From contig CP154955.1 in NCBI GenBank assembly GCA_039621445.1, positions 7,176,010 through 7,240,009 of the forward strand: 64,000 bases of DNA, given 5' to 3'. Each line of letters starts with the position of its first letter. Within the stretch, counting starts at the first letter, position 1. Source of the stretch: Euglena gracilis (lineage: Eukaryota; Euglenida; Euglenophyceae; Euglenales). Shown in pieces: positions 23,546 through 36,043 of the stretch. The notes under the pieces are model-generated. The model was not told where the DNA came from. It made no database searches and saw only the letters and a program-made list of their open reading frames with translations. A program made the translations under genes and the position numbers.

Positions 23546-25287
23546 TCTGGGCCATTCTTGCCAAACAAAAAAAAGGAACCACGGTTCCCAAATTTGAATT
23601 TTTACTTTTTGTCCATTTAAATATGGATCACTTTTCTCCAATGACTTTTGATGTGCTCATCAAATAAAGATCTCTCGTATGAAATCCAGAATCTCAAAGA
23701 TTTTGCTGGATATTTTGCATTGTTTTTGGTAGTGAAGGCTGGGGCTGAGATTATATTTGTATTTTTGCTCATCCTGACCATTTGATACATTACAAATTCT
23801 TGCTCTTTGGCTTTCAGCCAAAAGTCAAGGGCTTCCAAGGGATATCGGGCGGCAAGTAGATGAATCTGCTCATGTGGGAGGCCGCCAGTTCTATTGGGAT
23901 CGCCTTTTGTTTGACTCTTGTTTTGTGCACCATGGCGCGCTAGGAAGCTCGGAGGATCCGTCGGATCAATCTGTGATGGTTGTCTAATGATGGACAAAAC
24001 TCATCAATCGGGAGCAATGCATCTCTACATGTGCTTCTGCCATTGCAATTGGGGCAGGAGGCTCCCATTCACATGTGCAGGGCAACAAGGAAGGTTGTAG
24101 ACAGTGGATTGAGAAGTGGAAGCGGCCCACAAAAAAAATACCCGGACCATAGGACCACTGTTGTCCATCCCACGCAAGTGTCCCACCATCCACCCTGTTT
24201 TTGCAAGTTGAAACAGAAACAGCATCGCTGCTATCCCATTCAACATCCGAATCTCTTTTCCAGAGTGCATGCCCCTTAGTCTTGCTGCTGAAAAGTTCTT
24301 CATAGGACTGGTGTTTGGTTCCTCATTCTTCCCAGTTCCTATGAGTTACCAATGGACATTTTATTTTCCCCCCATCAGAAGATGTCGCACAGTGATCTCT
24401 GCCGAAATATGTTCATTTCATTTCATTTCACGACAAGCACTCTTCACACAACATACTCCTTCAAATGTTCTTTGTGTCATTCCTGAAAAGGGCATTTTAG
24501 ATTTGGTGACGCAGGGTTCCATGTGGATAATGCAAGAGAAGGCAGGAAATCAAAAGGCTGGCTTGAAAACCCGCTGAAGCATCACCTCAGAGAGACTGGC
24601 AAAGAACAAGGAGGTCTTGGTCCACCTTGCTTCCAACCAGATCTCACATTGTTTTGCCTGGGGGGAAAAGAGCATCCCATGCTGCTGCTTCAACCAGGCT
24701 GCGTTTCCCCCATCTTTTGCCCTGGAGGGCAGTGAACACTGTCCCCAAGCCTGCTCAACGCATCGGGTGTCTCGTTTGGGAACCGTGGTTCCCAAAGTGT
24801 GCCGTCCAGCTGCATAAATTGCATCGGGGAGGGGAGCCATTTTCGGCATTTTTTCTCCCCCTGGCAGGGCTTTCTTCCAAGCGCAAAATTTTTCCTTTCA
24901 AATTGGGCGTCCATCCCCGGTCCCGCAGATTGGCTTGAAAACTCTTTTTATCCGCCCTCCGATCAGCCCCATTCTGAACCAAGCCCCAGTTGTCCTTCTG
25001 AAGGTCAACAGCTTTCTAGTGCCCAACGTTCCCCGCTGGCAGCATGACCTGAACCTTGCGTCTTGGCCCGCCCCTGCCCCACCCGAGCCACAACCCCACG
25101 GGGGACATGAATTTGCCTCATTTTCAGTGTTTGCCCTGCGGGGTGCATCGGCCTGGTGGGCGCCAGGGGGAGGTGAAAAACTGGGGAATCGGGCCCGAAT
25201 GCCACTGAATATTGCGCGGTCTTGCCCCTTTCATGGATCAGTGTCTCCCCTCCACATTGTTGGTCGGACCAGTGGGAATTCTTGATT
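23546..25287. other. Unassigned, partly coding-like
   Basis: On the minus strand at about 23997-23690, RYPLEALDFWLKAKEQEFVM looks like real protein, as does KQCEIWLEARWTKTSLFFAS near 24640-24580. I recognise no family and cannot join them into a gene. The interval lies between the two CCACGAGACACAG arrays. Confidence 0.3.
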
Positions 25288-25545
25288 TTTTCAGTTCACG
25301 AGGACACACACTGTGTCTCGTGGACTGCCAGTCCACGAGACACAGTGTGTGTCCCCGTGGACTGGGACACACACTGTGTCTCGTGGACTGGCAGTCCACG
25401 AGACACAGTGTGTGTCCTCGTAAACTGAAAATTTGACAAAAAATCGCAAAAAAATACGGGGTAGACATTGCGTGGCTAAGTTCCACGAGACACAGTGTGT
25501 GTCTTGGGCCTCTTAGTCAACGAATATATCCAAAAATCGTCCATT
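25288..25545. repeat. Inverted CCACGAGACACAG array, second block
   Basis: 25284-25437 is a foldback with ends TTTTCAGTTCACGAGG and CCTCGTAAACTGAAAA enclosing four alternating copies. A separate half-unit follows at 25481-25520 with the GTCTTGGGCCTC tail seen at 23510-23535. Confidence 0.9.
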
Positions 25546-25614
25546 GTAACCCGGACCCACCGTGTGTCCGGGTGACATGGACGATTTTTGTGTAGTGTCA
25601 GGAGCAGGCTTCTT

Positions 25615-25880
25615 TTTAAGACCCCCGGGGGGGCGAGGGGGGGAGGGGGGGTCCCCCCCCACCCACCCAGGGTGGCGCGGGACCCCCCGGGGGGGGGGGA
25701 CCCCCCCAAAATCGGGCCCGCTAAAGGCAATTTTCAAAAATTTTCGGCGCTTTGCGCCGAAAAGGTATACCCGGCGCCTCCGGCGCGGGACCCCCCCCCC
25801 CCCCGGGGGGGGGGGGGCCGGCCCGGGCCCCCCCCCCCCCCCCCCGGGGGGGGGGGGGGTCAGGTGACTTAAAAAGAAGC
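25615..25880. repeat. C/G-run foldback with GGCGCC tips
   Basis: TTTTTAAGACCCCCGGGGGG and its mirror GGTCAGGTGACTTAAAAAG bracket long C/G runs. The small GGCGCTTTGCGCC and GGCGCCTCCGGCGC stem-loops lie inside. Confidence 0.5.
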
Positions 25881-26272
25881 CTGGTCAGGAGCCCATGCTC
25901 TCTTAGAAAGTAAAAGGGGGGGGAAGGGGAATTGTTTGTACCTTAAGAAGGTAGAATGGCAAAAAAAGGCTTGACAAGAGGGGGGCAGGGTCACAGGGGG
26001 GCGTGGGGGGTCACGGGGGAAGAAATGGGGGTTCGCAGCAGCTTTGCAGAATTGTCAAAAAGGATAAAAAATGCTGGAAATTTTCTTTAGACTTGGCATT
26101 TCCTCAAACTTCTGGGGTCCCGAATTTGGGTCACTCCGGGTCGGGTCACGGGTTCAGGGGTTGCGGGGATGACAACCACCAAAGGCTTGCAGCACCCGGA
26201 AAAGTGGAGGCCTTGGTGCGTATCCCATAACGTTTGTATGAAATGAGATTCAAAGGCGCGTGATCTTACTCC

Positions 26273-26729
26273 AGGGGGGGGGGGGAAATGCGCTCGCCCG
26301 GCCTCGGAAAAAATGCGCAAAAAAATGCGCAAAAAATGCGCATTTTTGGAAAAAATGCGCAAAAATGTGCAAAATCCGAGGATAAATGCGCAAAAATCAC
26401 GAAAATGCAAAAATTACCCAAAAACATGCAAAAATGGCACCAAATTTGAAGAAATTATGTAGAATAATGAGGAAAATGTACGTTTCAAAAAAAGTCAAAA
26501 TTTTCAAATTTTTGCAAAAAATTGCAAAAATGGTCAAAAAATGCGAAAATTTTGGAAAATCACAAAAAAAATGTGCCAAAAAGCAAAAAAATGTGCTGAA
26601 AAAAACGAAAAAATGCGCAAAAAAAATGCGAAAAAATGCGCAAAAATGCGCATTTTTGGAAAATTTGAAAAAATGCGCAAAAAAATGCGCAAAATTGCGA
26701 AAAAATGCGAAACGCATTCCCCCCCCCTG
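26273..26729. mobile_element. hAT-like MITE 'ATGCGC', copy 1 (TSD CTTACTCC)
   Basis: Starts AGGGGGGGGGGGGAAATGCG and ends GCGAAACGCATTCCCCCCCC plus TG. It is flanked by perfect CTTACTCC (26265-26272 and 26730-26737). The interior is full of AAAAATGCGCAAAAA units, giving Lys-rich and Phe-rich shadow frames. About 90 percent similar by eye to 33450-33901. Confidence 0.9.
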
Positions 26730-26979
26730 CTTACTCCGAGCGCCTTTGTTTGGGTCCTTGCAGTCTTCAAATGTAGTCTGTACATTTTAGTTTGGACTCC
26801 AGGAGATGAATGGCTGCATGTGTTTTGTGTCTTTTGATGGGTGAAACGAGATTTGCCTGTTGTCAAATTGTAATCCTAATTTTGAATTGGGTACAACTGG
26901 CTATAGACCTTGGAGAATTAAGCAAATTCTTGTTTTTTGGGGTCTGGGACCAAAAAAAAAACAACCAGAATAAATATAT

Positions 26980-27220
26980 TGGGGACAAGGCAGTACAGTT
27001 GGTCAAACCTTGGGACCCCCCCCCCCTGTACAGTTCCAACCCCCCCCTCCCGGGACCCCCCCTCCCCCCCACTTCCAACCCCCCCGAGACAGATGAAATT
27101 TTTTCTAAAAAAACGGCTTGTTTTTTGAAACAAACATGCTTTTTTAAGGGGATGGTGTGGGTCGCGGGGGGGTCATGGGGGGGTCACGGGGCGGGGGGGG
27201 GGGGTCACGGGGGAAGTATG
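26980..27220. repeat. GGCAGTACAGTTG repeat and GTCACGGGG minisatellite
   Basis: 26989-27090 contains GGCAGTACAGTT with CCCCTGTACAG(C)TTCCAACCCCC, the same design as 28100-28195. 27160-27215 is a (GGGTCACGGG) minisatellite. Neither is coding. Confidence 0.7.
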
Positions 27221-27229
27221 ACACTTTGC

Positions 27230-28100
27230 AGGTAGCCGGGAGGCAACATCCATGACGTGGCATCGTGATAAAATTGGTCATTTTTTGAAAAGGGAATTTT
27301 GTTAGGATTTTCTTGACCAACACGTTTTTGGGATGAAGTTTGGGACATTTTTTACAAAATTCTGTTTTGGGTGGGGAAACGCACCAGTTTTGGCACTTCT
27401 TTCAGGGGAAAAGATTTTTGGCCATTTTTGGGTGTGAAGGTGCATTGGGTGGACAAGGATACATGAAAGTTCATTTTTTTTAAAAAAAATGCTTTTAAAA
27501 AAAGAATGGCGAAGGATCAATTCTCGGGTCACGGGGGGGTCACGGGGGTGTACCTGGGAGGGGGGGGGCACGGGGGTGGTACCCCCTAAGAAAAAATATG
27601 TTTTTTTAAAAAAACAAAAAAAACCTCATGGGGGTTTGGGGGATTTTTTTTTGAAACTTTTTTTAACAAAAAAGGTCTTTTTTCATCTCTGCAGCTTCGT
27701 AGTCTGTTAAAGGTGCTGGAAAAACTAAAAATACGTCACTTTTGATGACCCAAAAAATGACCTTAAAACCTTTTCCTCAAAAAATGGCCATTTCGCAAGG
27801 AAAAAGGTCAAATTTTGCTTTTTTAAAAAAGAAAACATGTTTTTGTGTGTTTTTTTTGGAAAAAAAACATATTTTTTGTTCTTTGTTGAAAAACAAAAAA
27901 ACGTCAACTCTGGCTCAACTCTGGCGCAGGGGGAGTGATTGAAGCTGCTTCCTGCCTTTCTGCTAAGTGTTTAAAGTGAAAATACTGGCTACCACTCTTT
28001 TTACAAGACACAAATATTTTGCAAGATGCATATGAATTTCGCAAAATCCATCATTGCCAACCTCAATTGGACGAAAAATGTCGCAACTGTCTCGGGGGTA
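27230..28100. other. No recognisable gene
   Basis: A/T-rich with TTTTTTTAAAAAAA blocks and a GTCACGGGG minisatellite at 27530-27580. The stretch 27725-27905, ending ACGTCAACTCTGG, resembles one end of the CAGGGTTGACG hAT-like family. Confidence 0.35.
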
Positions 28101-29690
28101 GGCAGTACAGTTGTGATTTTCTGGGGACCCCCCCTCCCCCCCCTGTACAGCTTCCAACCCCCCCCCTCGGACCCCCCCTCCCCCCCCTGTGCCTTGTCAA
28201 AGCTTAGCGTCGTCATGGATGCTGGTAGGATTTAAAATGGTTGTCTTTGCTAGGCAATGGAGACATGAATGGCTGCCACATCTTGGATACTGGACAGCAA
28301 CATGAAACCTTGATTGGAGCAAAATCAGCAAAGCTACATCTGCACAGGTGCGCAATGGGGAAGAGGCTTCAAACCAAACCAACCACGGTGGATGGCCCAT
28401 GCCAGGGAAAATGGATGTTATCACCCCTCACTGTGATAGCAAAATTGGTACTGTAATAAAAAATGTTCTTTTCCCTTTATGGATGCAGTGGTCCCAAAAT
28501 GTGATGGAATGCCAAAAATTAAAAACCCGGTCCTCAAAGACTGATGAGAGAAACTTTGGTGTGTGTCCAACATGCAAGTGTTATTTTGAGCCCCGGGGCT
28601 CACATGGTCTGACTCTTTGATGACGGATTGTTCGCTTGCGGCCGAGAGAAAAACTTGGCCAAAACTTTTCTGTATAATGAATACAATTGAGGAAAAAAAC
28701 TTCCAAATTGAGAAATTCTGGGATGCCCAGAATTTCTCTGCAAATTTGAATGACGAAATGATTTGATGGATGGATTGGAAAACGAGCAATGGAAAAAATC
28801 ACCTTCGTTCAATTTTTTTGAAAAATCTGCTTTCTTCAGGGGGAAGACAGGGCTCTTGTCCAAAAGCAAATGAGTCATCCCACCACATGATTCAAAAACA
28901 CTTCGAGGATAATAACTGGCTTGTTGAAAAAAATATGCATTTTAGAAAAAACCACCCTGAGTTTTGTAATCCAAACCGCACTTGTTAATTCCTGGGTACC
29001 AGCCAAAACAACAAATTTTTGTTCAATTGTCATGCAGACTCTGCACTTGTTCCCATCTTTTTCTTGCCTATTGACGCGCACAATCATTCACATGCCGTAC
29101 ATCACATTACATTAGCACCATGGAACGCACAAGCCACCAAAATAACACAAACTGCCTGTTCCTTGAGGTCACGACTTTCTGTGTGCAATGTTCCACGTTC
29201 CCTTGTTTGATGACTTTCCAGAGCGCACACTCCGCTCCATCATGCTCTTGCGACTGCAACAATGCGGAGGGCCACATTTGAGTTGAATGATCAAGGGCTT
29301 TAACACTGCATCTGGCAATGGGCGATGTCTTAACTCAGCTAAAATGTGACCAATAAAACGGAGTCCCGCACTTTCCTTCTCCTGTGTTTCGGAGGAGTTT
29401 CCAAATCATACAACATTGTTTGTTTGCAAACTTAATAATAACAGACTTATGTCTGTTTCACCAAGGCACCGCATTTCTTTGCCACGGCGGGACAAATATA
29501 TCAGTGACGGGACAAAAAAGTAGTGAATTGATCCTTCAACCATTGAGCAACCTGAAAAGTGATGTGCCAAAAGACTATTTATGTGTGAACACCTTGCGGT
29601 CACGTATGCAAATCCCATCCTGACCAACGGGTGCATAATAACATCTGATTGGGGGGTGTGGAATGACAAAAGTACAAAAGCCCCCCCCCT
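28101..29690. other. No recognisable gene
   Basis: The GGCAGTACAGTTG repeat occupies 28100-28195. The rest is mixed-complexity DNA with open frames under 125 codons and no motif I can name. Confidence 0.35.
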
Positions 29691-29692
29691 CC

Positions 29693-30531
29693 TTTAAGCC
29701 GGCGTTTGAGACGCCGGGCCCAGGACAGAACCGGCGTCCCCCCCCACGGGCTTTCCGGACGCCGGTTCTGTCCTAAAGCCCGGCGTTAGGAACGCCGGCT
29801 TTGTCCAAAGCCCGGCGTCCGATTTTCATTCCTAAAAATGTCACCAAAAGTGCCCAAAAGTGGCCCTGAGGTGCTGGTATGAGTGTTTCAACCACCAAGG
29901 ACAATGAGTTTTGCCATCTGGGGACCAGTGGGGTGGATATCCAAATTTGGTGAAAATTGGCCCAGATTTGGAAATAGAGTACCGTGCAGCGTGGAAAGAT
30001 CTGATGAGCACCGCTGGTCGTCTGTTGAAAAGAGCTTTCGATCGAGGGGTAACTTGGTACCCTAACGTTGCACGCAGCCTGAGATACGCTCGCGATCGTC
30101 GGATCGGCCAGAATCTGAGTCGAAATTTGTCGCAATTTTCAGTGATTTTTGGTTTAAGATGCTTAATAAACCTTACAGAAACGTTTTTCCTCTTCGAATC
30201 AACGACCTGAGGGCCTTGGGGGGGCACCAGAGTTGTGAAATTAGGATTCCCCACTGACAGAAAATAAGAGCTCAAGGCGACGTGGCTGAATTTGGTGGTG
30301 ATCGCCAGTCGTCTGATGAAAAGAGCTTTCGATCGAGGGGTGATTTATACCTGGACGATTGACACAGCCAGAAATACCCTCGCGATCGCCGGAATTTGGT
30401 GAAGTGCAAAGTGGTGTGACATTGCAGATCAGTGGTAGTGGTCGGAGATTGGTCCTGGGAGTGTCCTTTGGCCGAAGGTTGGGGACGCCGGTTCTGTCCT
30501 GAGCCCGGCGTCTCTAAAACGCCGGCTTAAA
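29693..30531 (+). mobile_element. Repeat X, copy 2 (best preserved)
   Basis: About 840 bp with roughly 48-bp terminal inverted repeats (TTTAAGCCGGCGTTTGAGAC to GGACAGAACCGGCGTCC, mirrored at the right end). Inside, the motif GAAAAGAGCTTTCGATCGAG occurs twice in direct orientation about 290 bp apart. Each is followed by a CTCGCGATCG block, so the element contains an internal duplication. It has no open frame of note. The right end runs into the long hairpin at 30533-30655. Confidence 0.85.
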
Positions 30532-30532
30532 C

Positions 30533-30655
30533 AAGAGGTGTCGGACGCCGGTTCTGTCCAAAGCCCGGCGTTCCAAACGCCGGTTCCGTCCGAACGGACG
30601 GAACCGGCGTTTGGAACGCCGGGCTTTGGACAGAACCGGCGTCCGACACCTCTTT
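30533..30655. repeat. Perfect hairpin, about 58-bp arms
   Basis: Same hairpin as 22566-22690, here with a GAA tip (CGTCCGAACGGACG). It again ends in a T-run TTTTTTGTAGT. Confidence 0.9.
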
Positions 30656-30659
30656 TTTG

Positions 30660-32540
30660 TAGTGAAGAAAGACAACGGCGAAAAGGATTGAAGAAAATTG
30701 AGGTTGAATATTTCCTGGAGTCAGTTTTGGGCTGGCCACCCCTCTGGGATGCAGCTTCCAGTCGATGCACATGCATGGTTGCAATTGGGTCCGATAAACC
30801 ACCCACAAGGGGACAGCGAACATACAGAAGGGCGCCAAACATCGCGTGCAACTAACATCGCGGGGACTTAAACCGAGGTGTCTAATTCCGCGGGTCCGTC
30901 CCGCCCGAGGGATTTATTCCGCGCCGCAACTTTGCGCAGAAATTTTTTAATGTCGGTACGGAAGATCCATGAATGACCAACGTCACCTAGCTCCCTCTCT
31001 ATCTCTCGAAGGCAAGTTGATGCTGACGGTTTTTCTCTCCGTTTGCTGGACTGTGCTGGGGAAAAAAAGTTTAGTCACAGACAAAACGGAATATTGTCCC
31101 CCAATACCTTTTACCAAAGCCAACTGCAAAACCTCGCCCCCAGGTTTTTTTGCCACAGACAAGTAAAAAATGGGAACCAAAAAATTTTGCCACGGCCCGC
31201 AACGAAAACTGACGCCCAAAGGGTTTTACCATGCCCCCCCAATTCAAGATTCCTTGGGATTTCTGCTCCCATGGGGTTAGCATGGTAATTCGAAACTGGC
31301 CGCAAAAACTTTTACCACACCTAACTACAAAAAGTGGACCTCAAAAAGTTTTTGCCACAGACAATCCAAAAACTGGGCCAGCCAAAACTTTTTCGCCAGA
31401 GCCTTGCCCAGCCAGCTGGTAGATGGAGAGGGGGAAAATTGGGGATGAAAAATCCCAAAAACCGCAATTTTTGGTCTGCAACTTTCAGTCACTCCAAAAA
31501 CCTCACTCTGAAAAAACTTCACACATGTTTTAGAACAGGCAAACACAAAAGAATGCCACAAAAGGTGCCACAAAAGGTGCCACAAAATAATCGATCGAGA
31601 AATTGCACAAACAGGGTCTTGTGATTTTCTGTGAAAACACACCACACGACTCTGGATTTCAGAACACCTTAATCTCTCCGCTTCCTTCCTCTTCCTTCCT
31701 CTTCTTGTCTTGTGCCACATCTCTTCTTGTTTTAGTCATCTGTCCACTTTGATGAAGGCAGCACCTGTGAAGGCAGGGTGTCATTTCAACAGACACATGA
31801 CAAATTTGAATGTGGAAACATGGCCCAAACCACACAGGAAAAGGTAAAGTAACAACATATTGCCACACATGAAATGACAGAAAAGATTTACGAAAAAAGT
31901 TTTGCCACAGACAACTCAAGCCACAGATTGAATACTGACACCATTGACTGATACCACTGTGCATCCAAATTTTATCCATCTTCAGCCCAGTTTGAATTGC
32001 CGAACACCCACAGATCGACAGGCTGCAACCGAAAAAAGCAGGCAGGAAACTGAACCCAGACAAAAGGGTGAAGGAAAAAGGAGACAAGAATTCCTGAAAC
32101 CAAAAAAGCCAACCTGAAAACCAACCAGTGCAACAACTGAACACACCAACTATCCACTCCTCAACCAAAATAAGCTTGAGTAGAGGATCTTCAGGGTTCT
32201 GCAACTTCATCTTTTTTACTGTCCACTGTAAGGAACTTTGCAGTCTGGGGGGTTGGGGAAGGGGGAAAAAACACAACTGAAACACCCACACCCGTTTTGC
32301 ACATGTCGCTGCGTTCTTGTAAGTAGCTTGGCGTGCGATGATGAAGTCCAGATAACTTGGATGTTCCCAGAAGCACCGATACCAATGTATCCGTAGAAAA
32401 AAGAGCATTAGGAAACACCAACGGTATAAATTTTGCGGGGGAATTATTACGCGGGGTTTTATTTCGCGGCTTTGCCGTGTCCGAGGGGTTTAATTAACTT
32501 AATAAAACCCCTCGGAAAAAGGGAGCGCGAGCTTTAGTGT
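30660..32540. other. No gene; dispersed TTTTGCCACAGAC repeats
   Basis: Between 31070 and 31930 the motif AAAGTTTTTGCCACAGACAA recurs in degenerate form about six times. Minus frames of up to 249 codons across 31659-32408 are not recognisable proteins. Confidence 0.4.
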
Positions 32541-32579
32541 TCCACGGAATTTGGCGCATATCTGTACTTATAGGGGGTG

Positions 32580-33095
32580 TATGAGTCGCGGGGGGGGGGG
32601 GGGGGGCGGGGGGTGGCGGGGGGTCGCGGGGGGGGCGCGGGGGGAACGTGGAAGTTTTGACGAGTCACGCGTGACAAGTGTGACCTCTCATACCACCCCC
32701 CTTTATTGTCCCACCGACCTGCCCCCGGGAGGCCCGACCGGACAATAAAGGGGGGGGGACAATAAAGGGGTACCAAAGGAATTTCATTGGCCGGGCCAAA
32801 AAAACCCCCCGTCGGCCGGGGCCCAGGGACAATAAAGGGGGGGGGGGGGACAATAAAGGGGGGGGGGGGTACAACGTCACGGGACCTATTTTTAGAACTT
32901 TTGGGTCCAAAAATAGCTCCAATTAGGAATTTGTCACACATTTTAGGCAATTTTGATTCCTAATTTGGGTGCAAATTCCTAATTAGGTGCCCTTTTTTGG
33001 CTCCTACTGGGATGCGGAAACCCACCATGTGTGGGTCGCGGGGGGGTCGCGGGGGGGTCGCGGGGGGGGGGGGTCGCGGGGGATACACCCCCATA
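32580..33095. repeat. GTCGCGGGG minisatellites and ACAATAAAGGGG palindrome
   Basis: 32590-32650 and 33028-33085 are (GGGTCGCGGGG) runs. 32695-32870 contains several mirrored ACAATAAAGGGGG/CCCCCTTTATTGT units. Confidence 0.65.
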
Positions 33096-33449
33096 GTTGG
33101 AAGCAGTTTTCCTTCTGAATATACGGCCCAAAGCAAGGTTCCTTGGAAGTGTTTCTTGGTTAACATTGCACAACTAACATTTTACAGCAATAAACTTTTG
33201 CGGATGTATGCCTTGGGTGCTTGTGTCACTGTGCGTACCAACACCTCCCTATCGTGGAAAATCATTGTATTTTGATGTTTCTTGGCGTGAGAAATGCCAC
33301 TCTTGGCAAGCAATGGGATGCTGGACCAACGCCTCTAATCCCAACCCAGTTGTTGCTACTACGCCAGGTTCGAGTGGCTGAACATCTGGGCCTGGGGATC
33401 CAGTGATTAGGAATCCCCAGGCCAGCCACTTTCTGCCACAACCTGATTC

Positions 33450-33901
33450 AGGGGGGGGGGGGAAATGCGCTCGCCCGGCCTCGAAAAAAATGCGCAAAAA
33501 TGTGCAAAAAAAAATGTGCAAAAAATGCGCATTTTTGGAAAAAATGCGCAAAAATGTGCAAAATCCGAGAAAAAATGCGCAAAAATCACGAAAATGCAAA
33601 ATTTACCCAAAAACATGCAAAAATGGCACCAAATTTGAAGAAATTATGCAGAATAATGAGGAAAATATAAGTATCAAAAAAAGTCGAAAATTTCAAATTT
33701 TTGCAAAAAATTGCAAAAATGGTCAAAAAATGCGAAAATTTTGGGAAATCACGAAAAAATGTGCCAAAAAGCAAAAAAACGCGCTGAAAAAAACGAAAAA
33801 ATGCGCAAAAAATGCTAAAAAATGCGCATTTTTGGAAAATTTGAAAAAATGCGCAAAAAATGCGAAAAAATGCGAAAAAATGCGAAACGCATTCCCCCCT
33901 G
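33450..33901. mobile_element. hAT-like MITE 'ATGCGC', copy 2 (TSD CCTGATT)
   Basis: Same family as 26273-26729, with the same termini and interior. Flanks CCTGATTC (33442-33449) and CCTGATTT (33902-33909) match at seven of eight bases. The right-hand duplication reads CCTGATTTCAG, which would serve as a splice acceptor for the coding-like stretch that follows. Confidence 0.9.
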
Positions 33902-33912
33902 CCTGATTTCAG

Positions 33913-34230
33913 TAGGGAATGCTGGAATTGGCCAATTTACCACAGCGGCAACGCTTCCGGCCTGCCCACCGGGTTCCAGGGACCCCCACCAACCCCAATG
34001 GATGAGATTAAATCTGAAGAAGAGATGCGTGGAGATTCCCCCTTTGAACCTGGAAGGGGAAACCCGGGAGAATGTAGGCAGGAGGCAGGGAGTACCAGTG
34101 TGGTTAGTGCAATTTCAACACTCGTTTGTGCGCTCCCACTGGGAAAGCTGAGCCCTGCCAACGCCACCCCGGAGAAACCCCAGAAGGAGAAGAAAAAGGG
34201 GTCCAGGTTTTTGGGTATGCTGCAAAAAAA
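33913..34230 (+). other. Candidate exon of unknown protein
   Basis: After CCTGATTTCAG the frame reads RECWNWPIYHSGNASG, PTPMDEIKSEEEMRGD, TSVVSAISTLVCALPLG and PEKPQKEKKKGSRFLGM. It is acidic then Lys-rich, without repeats, so it could be an exon. No domain recognised. The MITE copy sits immediately upstream. Confidence 0.3.
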
Positions 34231-34335
34231 TTTCAGCGCCTTAAGGGGGGGGGGTCAAATAAGGGGGGTGGTGTGGTACACTAGTGCGTACACAGTTGGC
34301 TTGAGGTGAAATGAACTTATTGGAAGGAGTTTGCT

Positions 34336-34432
34336 GGCAGGGCTGGATAGAGGTAGAGGTAGAGGTCAAAGTCCTCTACCTCTATCTGACCCACCTCTAC
34401 CTCTACCTCTACCTCTATGTCACCTCTATGTC
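34336..34432. repeat. (GAGGTA)n inverted repeat, probable hAT-like left end
   Basis: CAGGGCTGGATAGAGGTAGA is followed by a mirrored CCTCTACCTCTATC block. The CAGGGCTGGAT start matches the element at 53724-54192. No right end or duplication found. Confidence 0.45.
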
Positions 34433-35178
34433 CATAAAATGTCATAAACTGGCACCAATGAGGGCCACAAAAGGTTGCAAATGCCTCAAATTTGGCAAAT
34501 TAGCATCTCAGCGCATCTTATTTAGGTTAGGAATGAGAAAAAATATCTGGATGGGTGGTTTCAAAAATTGTCATAAGAGATTTGTGACAAGAATGGACAA
34601 GAATAACTGACTGGCATTGATTCGCTGTCGCACAGTGCTACGCGGCGCTGCTGTGCTGCGATGATTACGGCACCCTGGCCCTGCCCCTTTAGACCTGGTT
34701 GGGATTCCAGGCCGACCATCAACCCCCGGGCGGGCATGTCGTGCATAAACCTCGCGAACGCGGCCTCTGCGCGTAATTAAAACCCTCGAAGTTGCGCCTG
34801 GATGACTTTACCCCACTGTGAAGTTTGGCTTCCTCCGGTATAGTGCTGCCGTGAAATGCGTTGCTCAAATTTTTATCCACCCAAAAAATAGTCTCGTCTT
34901 ATTGTGTTTATCCCGGCTGGGTTCCATTGACCGCGGCTCCTACTGCTCGCCGTTGACACATCTGCCGGCATGGATGTTGCGATTAAACCTGGCGAGCGCA
35001 GCCGTCGAGCGTACTAAAAACCGGCGAGGTTGCGCCGTGGTGAGTTTGCCCTACTTTTAATTTTGGCGCTCTCCGGTAGGCACTAAAAGAGGAGGAGGCG
35101 CCCCAGCCGCGGCCAGCCACGGCTAGCCGTGGCTGGTGGCTGGGAGAAAAGAGGAGGAGGAGGTCTAGCTGGTGGCTA
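34433..35178. other. Two degenerate direct repeats, no gene
   Basis: 34740-34840 and 34985-35085 share a pattern (GATTAAACC/AATTAAAACC, GTTGCGCC, CTCCGGT). A GAGGAGG/GGCTGG-rich block follows at 35085-35220. Confidence 0.35.
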
Positions 35179-35514
35179 GTGAAAAAAAGAGGAGCAGGAG
35201 GTCTGGCTGGTATCTGGCTGGCCGTGGGGACCCCAGCTCCTTCTGAGGGGTCTCACCTCGGGCGGGTGCACTGGATGAGAATGGGGCCGACAAGGGTCCC
35301 ATCCTCGGCTTGGCGCACTCTCTGCCATCCTTCCATGTCCACCGCCGCCACTGCGGTGGCTCCTTGTATGCTCCTGGTTCTCAACGGCGTCTCTTGCAGC
35401 GTGGCCGTTGGAGGTAAGTCATCATGCCTGAAAAGGGGGGGGAGGGGGGGTAAAATGGCGTGGCGAGGGGGTCGGTGAGGGGGGGGGGGAGGGGTGTGCT
35501 GACCCCCCTACGGC

Positions 35515-36043
35515 TTCACATACAGGTTGGTTCTTTGTGACCTTCTTGTGTTCCATTGCTGCCATGTTCCTCAAAGCAATATTCTCGTCCCAAGACATAT
35601 CTTTCCGGAGGGGATGGAACACTACGAGATTGACCGCCAATGGCCAGACAGGGTCAACCCCTTGCAGGGCCACATCCGCTGGGCGCCTCTTCCCACCGAT
35701 AGCCACCTCTGTCTTGGTGTGTACTCCATGCTCTTTGAGTACCATCGCCAGCGCGTCCCGCACAGCGTTGTGACGTTGCACGAGTTTGTTCTCTCTTTTT
35801 GAAGCATAGCAGGTGGTCTCCAAAGGGATCCATGGAGTCCCCACACAGGGGGCAAGGAGCACCAGACGAGCCAGGACCTTGGCTCCGAGCCACCATCGGA
35901 GGAGGAGGCGGTACTTTGTTTTCGCTCTGCTGGGATTTTGGTTCCCATGTCTTTGTTTGGTACCGTTGGAGCCAGGCGGTTGTATGGGGCATCGCTTGCA
36001 GTCGGAGGCGGCATTTGTCTCGTTGTGGCAAGATGTTCTTCAA
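35515..36043 (-). pseudogene. Non-LTR retrotransposon C-terminal fragment: zinc knuckle plus restriction-like endonuclease
   Basis: Minus frame: APCPLCGDSMDPFGDHLLC (a CxxC...HxxxC motif typical of retroelement C-termini). A one-base frame change at an A5 run (about 35796-35800) follows, then RHNAVRDALAMVLKEHGV, GGKRRPADVALQGVD, LAVNLVVFHPL and VCEAVGG. The R-H-N...R-D-A, R-R-P-A-D and V-x-L-x-V pattern is that of the PD-(D/E)xK-like endonuclease that nicks target DNA for target-primed reverse transcription. The expected second acidic residue is Asn here. No reverse transcriptase is nearby. Confidence 0.65.
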